Shown: positions 1 to 4,905 of the stretch, piece after piece
Position numbering within the stretch: position 1 is the first letter of the stretch
How the letters are laid out: each line of letters starts with the position of its first letter
From: CAZNER01 sp964572065
GTDB lineage: Bacteria > Patescibacteriota > Dojkabacteria > JAHIVN01
Direction: 5' to 3'
DNA length: 6,311 nucleotides
Assembly (NCBI GenBank): GCA_964572065.1
Contig: CAZNER010000103.1
Location: forward strand, 1-6,311
Position numbers and translations under genes: made by a program
The notes under the pieces: model-generated
What the model saw: the letters and a program-made list of their open reading frames with translations, nothing else
Databases searched by the model: none
What the model was told of the DNA's origin: nothing

Positions 1-1298
1 TCTTTTATATCTAATTCTAAATTTAATTTTTCTTTCGCTAGTTTTTCAATTTGTTTTTTAATTGTAGCGGGGTCAACAGTTAATTCTAATTTCTTCATGA
101 TGGCCCCAGCTTTACCAGAAAAATTATCAAGAGCACGTGTTAACTCTTTCCACTCTTTAGTTCCAGTATCAGAAGCTATTTGTTTTGGTAAATTTCCTAT
201 TGTTCTATTTAAATCAGATATTCCTTTTTTCAAGTCTGATGTAGATATATTTCCCTTAGCAGCTTGAGTCAGAAGATCTTTCTGAACTATTTCTACTTTC
301 TTAACTACATCTCCAATATTTTTAACTCCAGAATCAAAAATTTTGGCTATCTTTGTGTCTTTAACTTCCGGAGACTTTTTATAAATATCTCCAATAATTT
401 TACCTAGTTCTGATGCAACTAATTTAGCAAATTTAGTAGGATCTTCTGTAGCACGTTGTCTTACTCCTCTTACTTGAGCACCTACCGATCTTCTTATAGA
501 TATTAATTCATCTTTGAATTTTTTAATGTCATCTGTTACACTTCCTAGCGCTTTACCTAATCTTACAGATGAACCTTTTACATTTTCATATTCCTGTCCT
601 ACTTTCTTTATACTCGATAAAGCTTTATCTATTTCAGTTACATCAATTTTTCCGCCACTTTGACGGACATTTTTTAAAGCATTGGCAGCTCTAGCTATTT
701 CAACAACAGCTCTTTTAAGAGAATTAGAAGTCTGGCTGATTTCTTTGAGTGCTGCTCCACTTTCTCTAGGAACAGCTTGTCTCATAGCAGATGATAGTGA
801 TCTTCTCAATGATTCAATGTCTTTAGGATCTATATGGATTCCTTTTCTTGCAAATAAAGAATTCATATTGCTTATAGTAGCATCAGCTTGTTTATCTATT
901 TTCCTAAGAAAAGAATCTAATATTTTATCATCAAATTTAGGAGCAGCCTTAGTGCCGGTGTAAGTCTTAGATATTTTATTAATTAATTCTTTACCAGCAG
1001 CATCAGCTAATGTTTTTGCGAAGATTTTTGCATCTTGTGCGCTTAAACCACCACCAGAAGGCGCACCTCCAGCTTGCGCAGGTCCGCCAACTTTGCGTGC
1101 ATATTTCATAATAATTTTTTCAAAAGATGTTTCTAATGATCTTGACGTGTTTCTTGCATATTCTTTGAAAAGTTTTCCAAGCTCGTCCGTCAACTTTCTC
1201 ATACTAGCTGCGTCTGCACCAGACTGACGTGCTTGTGCGGGTCTGCCAGCGGCAGTGGTCTTCATTTCGTGGGTTATTTTTATGTTTGTATCAGCCAA
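1..1298 (-). CDS. Probable tail tape measure protein, N-terminal ~432 residues (3' end outside window)
   Basis: An open frame runs on the minus strand from a TTG codon at 1298-1296 to the left edge with no stop. The start is chosen because GGAGG (1311-1307) lies 8 bases upstream. An in-frame ATG at 1313 overlaps that site and is the alternative, and an in-frame TAA at 1334-1332 bounds it. The first residues read LADTNIKITHEMK. The visible part is Lys/Ala/Leu/Ile-rich, apparently almost all helix and coiled coil, with a Gly/Pro/Ala-rich linker near residues 67-90 (GGPAQAGGAPSGGG). No membrane segment is visible. Tape measure proteins run the length of the tail lumen, fix tail length and are ejected with the DNA. 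The call rests on position directly after the chaperone-like genes, large open size and helical composition; no family motif was matched. Another large helical virion protein remains possible. Confidence 0.72.
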   Translation of the reverse strand, partial: MADTNIKITHEMKTTAAGRPAQARQSGADAASMRKLTDELGKLFKEYARNTSRSLETSFEKIIMKYARKVGGPAQAGGAPSGGGLSAQDAKIFAKTLADAAGKELINKISKTYTGTKAAPKFDDKILDSFLRKIDKQADATISNMNSLFARKGIHIDPKDIESLRRSLSSAMRQAVPRESGAALKEISQTSNSLKRAVVEIARAANALKNVRQSGGKIDVTEIDKALSSIKKVGQEYENVKGSSVRLGKALGSVTDDIKKFKDELISIRRSVGAQVRGVRQRATEDPTKFAKLVASELGKIIGDIYKKSPEVKDTKIAKIFDSGVKNIGDVVKKVEIVQKDLLTQAAKGNISTSDLKKGISDLNRTIGNLPKQIASDTGTKEWKELTRALDNFSGKAGAIMKKLELTVDPATIKKQIEKLAKEKLNLELDIK

Positions 1299-1306
1299 GA
1301 AGCGCA

Positions 1307-1311
1307 CCTCC
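1307..1311 (-). promoter_or_regulatory. Ribosome binding site deciding the TTG start of the tape measure gene
   Basis: The minus strand reads GGAGG here, followed by the 8-base spacer TGCGCTTC and then TTG. The G-rich core overlaps the codons after an in-frame ATG at 1313-1311 (ATG GAG GTG), and that ATG has no Shine-Dalgarno sequence of its own. The TTG is therefore preferred. Confidence 0.6.
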
Positions 1312-1351
1312 ATTAAACTAATGTTTAATAATTAAAGCAACCTTTTAAACC

Positions 1352-2023
1352 CTATCTCCTATCTTTTACCATGCCGNNNNNNNNNNNNNNNNNNNNNNNN
1401 NNNNNNNNNNNNNNNNNNNNNNNNNNNNNNNNNNNNNNNNNNNNNNNNNNNNNNNNNNNNNNNNNNNNNNNNNNNNTATCTTTAAAAACTAAATTGGTTT
1501 CCTTTAGCATATCTTCATAGGAATTCCAACATAATTCATTAGTTTCGAAATAATAAGAACAAGCACTACAAAGAAAAGCTGACCTTTCTTCTTGTGCTTT
1601 AGATTCTACTGACATTATTAATTTAGACGTCTTTTTATGTTCTATATCATTTATTTCAGATTTGAGCCTTTTTATGACTCCTTTTATCCTATCTTGATGT
1701 GCCTTAACCACTGTTGTCTTTGCTAATAAAACTTCTTGGCCGTCTAGTTTGGATTTTAAACCATCTACCTTTTTCTGGTCTTCTTCAGTAAATATTTTTC
1801 TTTCCTTTATTAGCTTTTCCCAACCTTCTATAGTTAACATACCAGCAGCAATTGCATCTTTATATGCTTTATCATAAAAGATGTTGGCTCTAAGCATAAT
1901 AGCATTGCTTGGCTGTTTAAACATAATGCATATATCCTTAGAGCCATCATTTATATATATTAATTCGCTACCAGTAAATATCTTAAGTAGATATCTCTCT
2001 AACTGATCGTGAGTTAAATCCAT
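1352..2023 (-). CDS. Putative second tail assembly chaperone (3' part crosses an N gap)
   Basis: The ATG at 2023-2021 lies two bases after the TAA of the preceding gene and has no Shine-Dalgarno sequence, so translation probably depends on coupling to, or frameshifting from, that gene. Residues 1-182 are certain. The remainder, including the end MVKDRR and the TAG at 1354-1352, is conditional on the gap being in frame. The protein looks like a distant paralogue of its upstream neighbour. A helical segment at about 45-77 (RANIFYDKAYKDA...GMLT) matches residues 34-66 of the neighbour, a charged helical region follows, and a segment at about 149-175 (LCSAC...CWNSYEDMLKET) matches 137-163. Three cysteines (152, 155, 165) fall in the last block. 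Paired genes between tube and tape measure are typically tail assembly chaperones, as lambda G and T are. The function is inferred from position and pairing, not from a recognised family. Confidence 0.55.
   Translation of the reverse strand: MDLTHDQLERYLLKIFTGSELIYINDGSKDICIMFKQPSNAIMLRANIFYDKAYKDAIAAGMLTIEGWEKLIKERKIFTEEDQKKVDGLKSKLDGQEVLLAKTTVVKAHQDRIKGVIKRLKSEINDIEHKKTSKLIMSVESKAQEERSAFLCSACSYYFETNELCWNSYEDMLKETNLVFKDXXXXXXXXXXXXXXXXXXXXXXXXXXXXXXXXXXGMVKDRR
1377..1476. other. Assembly gap of exactly 100 N
   Basis: One hundred consecutive N are present. This round number is a common scaffolder placeholder for a gap of unknown size, so the true distance and reading frame across it are unknown. 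The gap lies inside or at the end of the second chaperone-like gene. The short stretch left of it (1352-1376) closes in all three minus-strand frames within about 25 bases. Confidence 0.95.
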
Positions 2024-2025
2024 TT

Positions 2026-2034
2026 TTATTTTTT
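2026..2034 (-). promoter_or_regulatory. Possible -1 frameshift or stop-restart junction between the two chaperone-like genes
   Basis: The minus strand reads AAA AAA TAA, the last two Lys codons and stop of the upstream gene, followed by AA and the next ATG. The downstream gene is in the -1 frame. Its frame is closed by a TAA at 2035-2033, so entry is possible only within this A run. A P-site Lys-tRNA at the last AAA can slip back one base and still pair with AAA, then read ATA AAA ATG. The product would be a fusion of both proteins with Ile-Lys between. The sequence is not the canonical X-XXY-YYZ heptamer, because its first base would be T. Simple termination and reinitiation is the main alternative. 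Confidence 0.4.
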
Positions 2035-2796
2035 AGTAGTTTTAGTTTTAGAAGCAGTCTTTCTAGTAGTCTTTTTTCTACTAGTAGTTGTTTTCTTCTT
2101 AGGCTTTTTTTCTTTAGCCTCTTCTCTTTCTTCTTCTTCCTTAGCCAATTCTTTAACAGCCTTAACAGCTTCTTCAGCTTTCTTAATCAAATCAGATTCT
2201 ACTTCACGCATAGCTTGAGCTTCTGGTGTTTGCTCAAGAAAATCTGATTCTAGGCCTTGGAGAAACAACATAACTTCAAACCTAGATCGAATAGCTAACG
2301 CTTGTTCTTTTGTCTTCAAATACTCATCATAAGAACTCCAAACACGTTTACCATCCTCATTTTGGATCATACAAGAAGTTAAATATTCCAATCTAGCGTC
2401 ATCAGACATTTGTTCACATGTATTGTTCATTGGACCATTTAATCTCTGATTCCATTGGAATAATTCTTCTCTAGCATTAGCTACTTCAATAGCAAGCTCT
2501 CTCTTCTTATCTAAATCTTCTGCTTCATCAAGTTCAACTACTTTATCTCTAAGGATATTAGTTAATTCTTGTGCACGTTTTTCAAACTCTGGACCTATAA
2601 TGCCTCTACGCATCAAAATGTCCACCATTTCTGCACTAGTAGTTATTCCTTCAACCAAACAATTTGTATAAGTTTTACTATAATGCCAGTCCGCTCCTCT
2701 TATATCCTCCGCATTAGGTGGTGCAATGTAATATAACGTTACCTCATCCGGACCTAAAAAACTTCTTCTTTCATCAACCTTTTTTTCTTCTGCCAT
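2026..2796 (-). CDS. Putative tail assembly chaperone with cationic Lys/Thr-rich tail
   Basis: This 256-residue protein starts at an ATG 9 bases after a strong GGAGGAGG site. Residues 1-30 are polar. Residues 34-66 form a helical block (WHYSKTYTNCLVEGITTSAEM) and 68-120 are charged helix. Residues 125-163 carry NNTCEQMSDDAR, LTSCM and VWSSYDEYLK. Then come more helix, an acidic run (EEEEREEAKEK, 220-230) and a 27-residue tail (230-256) made only of Lys, Arg, Thr, Ser, Ala and Pro with 14 basic residues. Its helical and W-x-SY blocks recur in the next gene, suggesting an old duplication. Tail assembly chaperones bind the tape measure before tube polymerisation and are normally coded between tube and tape measure, where this gene lies. 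The tail is cytosolic and probably disordered. A minor virion protein is the main alternative. Confidence 0.55.
   Translation of the reverse strand: MAEEKKVDERRSFLGPDEVTLYYIAPPNAEDIRGADWHYSKTYTNCLVEGITTSAEMVDILMRRGIIGPEFEKRAQELTNILRDKVVELDEAEDLDKKRELAIEVANAREELFQWNQRLNGPMNNTCEQMSDDARLEYLTSCMIQNEDGKRVWSSYDEYLKTKEQALAIRSRFEVMLFLQGLESDFLEQTPEAQAMREVESDLIKKAEEAVKAVKELAKEEEEREEAKEKKPKKKTTTSRKKTTRKTASKTKTTKK
2071..2077 (-). promoter_or_regulatory. In-phase A-AAA-AAG slippery heptamer inside a small hairpin
   Basis: The minus strand reads AGA AAA AAG (Arg240-Lys241-Lys242), which contains the A-AAA-AAG heptamer in the phase that promotes -1 slipping in E. coli dnaX. It sits in the 8-base loop of a 7-bp stem (CTAGTAG at 2084-2078 pairing with CTACTAG at 2069-2063). 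A -1 shift would add Asp-Tyr and stop at TAG. Lys-rich coding in AT-rich DNA makes such heptamers easily, so chance is possible. Confidence 0.25.
2104..2110 (-). promoter_or_regulatory. In-phase A-AAA-AAG slippery heptamer preceding the cationic tail
   Basis: The minus strand reads GAA AAA AAG CCT (Glu229 to Pro232), containing A-AAA-AAG in slipping phase. An AGAGG Shine-Dalgarno-like element lies about 7 bases upstream. A -1 shift would add one Ala and meet TAA at once, giving a protein of about 232 residues without the basic tail. This resembles the dnaX layout, but no strong downstream stem is seen, so use is unproven. Confidence 0.25.
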
Positions 2797-2805
2797 GAGA
2801 TTGTA

Positions 2806-2813
2806 CCTCCTCC
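2806..2813 (-). promoter_or_regulatory. Strong ribosome binding site of the first chaperone gene
   Basis: GGAGGAGG on the minus strand ends 9 bases before the ATG at 2796. Its strength contrasts with the absence of any such site before the next gene (ATG at 2023), which makes coupled translation of that gene more likely. Confidence 0.8.
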
Positions 2814-2828
2814 GTTACCTTTTCTTAT

Positions 2829-3074
2829 TTATTTCTGAGGAATTTCTATAATGTCCTCAGCAACAGCCTTATATTCCACATCATAATGATTTAATTTCTT
2901 TTTGATGGTTCTAATACAATTATTACCTACTCTAAGAATTTTTGACCTTAAAACTTTATATGTATCAGGAGTAGGACACGCTACTTGAGCATAATCAAGA
3001 ACCGCTTCAAATAAATTAGTTACTTCCTCTTCCACAAGCTTATTCAGTTTTTCCTTACTTCGTTCTTTAGCCAT
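2829..3074 (-). CDS. Small conserved-position protein of unknown function in tail module
   Basis: An 81-residue ORF whose ATG at 3074 is preceded by AAGGAGG (3092-3086) with an 11-base spacer, so it is very likely translated. It ends in TAA 32 bases before the next gene and shares its transcript. I do not recognise the family. Residues 1-28 form a charged amphipathic helix (KEKLNKLVEEEVTNLFEAV), followed by an ACPTPDTY turn (32-39). A basic helical segment comes next (VLRSKILRVGNNCIRTIKKKL, 41-61 in two runs around Gly50) and then a short acidic end (EDIIEI). No membrane segment, signal peptide or zinc-type cysteine pattern is visible; the two cysteines are at 33 and 53. Its place between tube and chaperone genes suggests a tail assembly or minor virion role, but that is inference only. 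Confidence 0.7.
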   Translation of the reverse strand: MAKERSKEKLNKLVEEEVTNLFEAVLDYAQVACPTPDTYKVLRSKILRVGNNCIRTIKKKLNHYDVEYKAVAEDIIEIPQK

Positions 3075-3085
3075 GACCTATAAGT

Positions 3086-3092
3086 CCTCCTT
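3086..3092 (-). promoter_or_regulatory. Ribosome binding site of the 81-residue gene
   Basis: AAGGAGG on the minus strand ends 11 bases before the ATG at 3074. It supports real translation of this small gene. Confidence 0.75.
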
Positions 3093-3102
3093 ACAATTTC
3101 AT

Positions 3103-3131
3103 AGATGGGTGGTGATAAACACCACCCATCT
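3103..3131 (-). terminator. Perfect 12-bp hairpin after the tail tube gene (partial terminator or mRNA stabiliser)
   Basis: Positions 3103-3114 (AGATGGGTGGTG) pair perfectly with 3120-3131, leaving a 5-base loop. The hairpin begins 20 bases past the tube stop codon and precedes the binding site of the 81-residue gene. On the minus transcript no U run follows it (ATGAAATTG), so it is not a classical intrinsic terminator in the direction of the genes. On the plus strand CCTTTTT follows, which would suit termination of any opposing transcript. Likely roles are 3'-end protection of abundant tube mRNA, partial attenuation, or blocking antisense transcription. Confidence 0.55.
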
Positions 3132-3150
3132 CCTTTTTAAAATGCCTTAT

Positions 3151-4743
3151 TTATGAATTTCTTCTAATCTTATAATCTCCAGTTATATGAGTAACGCTAA
3201 GATCACCCTTCACAACATAAAGGTCATTAGTGGATCTGAACCCAAATGTTTGAGTCATATTAGCACCCATATCCAGAGTAGCACCTTCATCAGTAATCTT
3301 TAAATGCTCAACAATAATTGTTTTCAGAGCATGCTCAGTATCACCAGCCGATGCATATGTTCCCATAACACCGTCACTCCAATAATTCTGACCAATTAAA
3401 TCAGATCCGGCCATAAGAGTTCTATTGTCACCAGTTCCACCTGCTTCCTCATCAGTTTGAGCATAAATCTTCACTACCAATTTCAGGTCTTCAGATGCCA
3501 TAAGATCTGCAAGATCTATGTCATCCAGAGTACCACCATCAAAAGCTGCTAATTGATCAGCAACTTTAGACCAGTTCTCTAAGTCACCGGCAGTACTGTC
3601 AATAGTCACCGTAATAGGTATCGGCAACGTTAAAGGCCTGTCGTACGGAGCTAAGTGGCCTAATTCTGCTAAAGCTTCTCTGGTAAGGTCTGCTGTAATA
3701 GTACAACCTGTTAATCTCCATGCAATAGCCCATGAAGCATCATTAGGTCCAACAATATAAACCTCTACCTGACCCTGTCTAATAGCACCAAGCATATCTG
3801 GTCTATCAGCAGCATCCAAAGCAACAAAATAGGTATCAGCAGCATCAGTACCATAAGCATCTGCAGCATATATTACTTCAATTCTATCCGCTGCATCTGG
3901 AATATAATCACCTGTAGTTGGGTAATATATTCTATGAGTACCGTCACTTTCTACATTATACCAATAAGTTCCAGAACCTGAAGCAGTAGCTATCGGCATA
4001 TTCATAACTTCATTCTCTGATACATCATACCAAGTAAGAGCAGGACTACCATTATCATCTTTTCTAAGAAAAGCTTTTTGACCGGTAGACAACGTTGGAA
4101 TGACAACACCAGAAGCAATAGTCAAATCCAAATATCCTGAAGCGCCCGCAGGATCAGTTTCTTCAAAATTAATAAATCTAGCATCATTAAGCAACCACAT
4201 CTTATTATCTGTTTCAGCTCCATAATTCTCAGTAGCATTAGCACCAGTAGTGTATCCAAATTCAATACTATTGATGTAAACTTCATCTAAGAATAGTGCC
4301 TGATCGATATTGTTATCCAATGTTCCAAGAGAACATTCATCTTGGACGGGAGCCCAAATTGTGACACCAGGCAAATTACCACACACAATAGCAAAATCCG
4401 CTAATGAAACGCCATGCAAGTAAGTACTTGTCTCTACTAATTGAGTACCACTAACAACAACCAAGTTGGCGTTAGTATCATTAGCAGTAGCATTCATTAC
4501 TTTCTTAGCTGGCGGAACTTGAGCCAGGGTCGCAAGTGTACGGACATCGCCGAAGTCATTGGTGTTTAACGTAACCGCCACAGCAGGAACGTCATCAACA
4601 ACATCTATGATATCTAAGTGGCCTAATTCAAAGATATCTTCAGAAGTGAAAGTCGTAGTGCTTCCAAGTGATTGTACTCTGTAAAGTACCTCACCATTGC
4701 ACCATACAGATTGACTTGCATAAATTATTCTATTTCTAGCCAT
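3151..4743 (-). CDS. Probable major tail tube protein with two fused tube domains
   Basis: This 530-residue protein starts at an ATG 11 bases after GGGAGG (4760-4755) and ends in TAA. It is acidic, rich in Ala, Thr, Asp and Gly, apparently beta-rich, with no signal peptide or membrane segment, as expected for a major virion protein. Blocks from its first part recur in its last part in the same order. ELGHL occurs at 39-43 and 360-364, each followed by a VxVT(L/I) strand. VSLADF...VTIWAPVQDE (112-136) corresponds to IDLADL...VKIYAQTDEE (409-433). A GAN strand pair (167-169 and 493-495) is followed by NKMWL or NDLYV. About residues 195-315 form an intervening, probably beta-sandwich, domain. 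Tube proteins normally form hexameric rings; a fused double-domain subunit would form trimers, as T5 pb6 does. Position upstream of chaperones and tape measure supports the call. A non-tube decoration protein is less likely. Confidence 0.7.
   Translation of the reverse strand: MARNRIIYASQSVWCNGEVLYRVQSLGSTTTFTSEDIFELGHLDIIDVVDDVPAVAVTLNTNDFGDVRTLATLAQVPPAKKVMNATANDTNANLVVVSGTQLVETSTYLHGVSLADFAIVCGNLPGVTIWAPVQDECSLGTLDNNIDQALFLDEVYINSIEFGYTTGANATENYGAETDNKMWLLNDARFINFEETDPAGASGYLDLTIASGVVIPTLSTGQKAFLRKDDNGSPALTWYDVSENEVMNMPIATASGSGTYWYNVESDGTHRIYYPTTGDYIPDAADRIEVIYAADAYGTDAADTYFVALDAADRPDMLGAIRQGQVEVYIVGPNDASWAIAWRLTGCTITADLTREALAELGHLAPYDRPLTLPIPITVTIDSTAGDLENWSKVADQLAAFDGGTLDDIDLADLMASEDLKLVVKIYAQTDEEAGGTGDNRTLMAGSDLIGQNYWSDGVMGTYASAGDTEHALKTIIVEHLKITDEGATLDMGANMTQTFGFRSTNDLYVVKGDLSVTHITGDYKIRRNS
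3184..3711 (-). repeat. Tail tube domain copy B (about residues 345-520)
   Basis: This is the second copy of the internal protein-level duplication. Motifs in order are TGCTITADLTREALAELGHL, PIPITVTID, IDLADL, VVKIYAQTDEE, GATLDMGANMTQTFGF and NDLYVV. At DNA level only a 16-base identity (3651-3666, identical to 4614-4629, exactly 963 bases or 321 codons apart) remains. The duplication is therefore old. Confidence 0.6.
4174..4671 (-). repeat. Tail tube domain copy A (about residues 25-190)
   Basis: This is the first copy of the duplicated domain. Motifs in order are SLGSTTTFTSEDIFELGHL, VPAVAVTLN, VSLADF, VTIWAPVQDE, TTGANATENYGA and NKMWLL. It aligns by eye with copy B, with an offset of 321 residues early on, falling to about 297 in the middle block and rising to about 326 at the GAN motif. 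The loops have clearly diverged in length. Confidence 0.6.
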
Positions 4744-4905
4744 AATTTCACAATCCTCCCATTTATCCGTTTTTTACAACTTTCAGGTTGGTATAAAAAT
4801 TTAATTCATTCCTTGTTACTGCAATTAAATTGAGGCGTAATTTAAAAACAGTAAACCTTCTCCTCTTTTTAATTAGATACCTCTATATTATAAGAGGTTA
4901 GTTAA
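4744..4905 (-). promoter_or_regulatory. 162-base non-coding leader of the tube gene with possible promoter
   Basis: This is the largest gene-free stretch in the window, just upstream of the gene expected to be the most strongly expressed. On the minus strand it holds TATAAT (4892-4887), a perfect -10 match. No good -35 box is seen near 4910-4915, where AAAGTG stands. The TATAAT sits within a weak hairpin with 6-bp arms (ACCTCT 4879-4884, AGAGGT 4893-4898). The GGGAGG of the tube gene lies at its downstream end. No convincing small ORF is present. AT-rich DNA produces TATAAT by chance, so a promoter is only suggested. Confidence 0.35.

Noticed and set aside
682..963. Plus-strand 93-codon open frame
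   Set aside because: It lies antisense to the tape measure frame, which is open over the whole region with good phage-like composition. It has no ribosome binding site and a hydrophobic low-complexity product typical of a shadow frame.
3082..3131. Twelve-codon minus-strand mini-ORF (MGGVYHHPSMKL) across the hairpin, possible leader peptide
   Set aside because: The AAGGAG is almost adjacent to its ATG, too close for normal initiation, and the codons simply follow the inverted repeat. No regulatory codon run is visible.
4879..4898. Hairpin ACCTCT/AGAGGT as an intrinsic terminator after the 312-residue gene
   Set aside because: The stem is only six pairs with an 8-base loop and no U run follows on the minus strand, so termination is unlikely. 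It is noted only as part of the leader.
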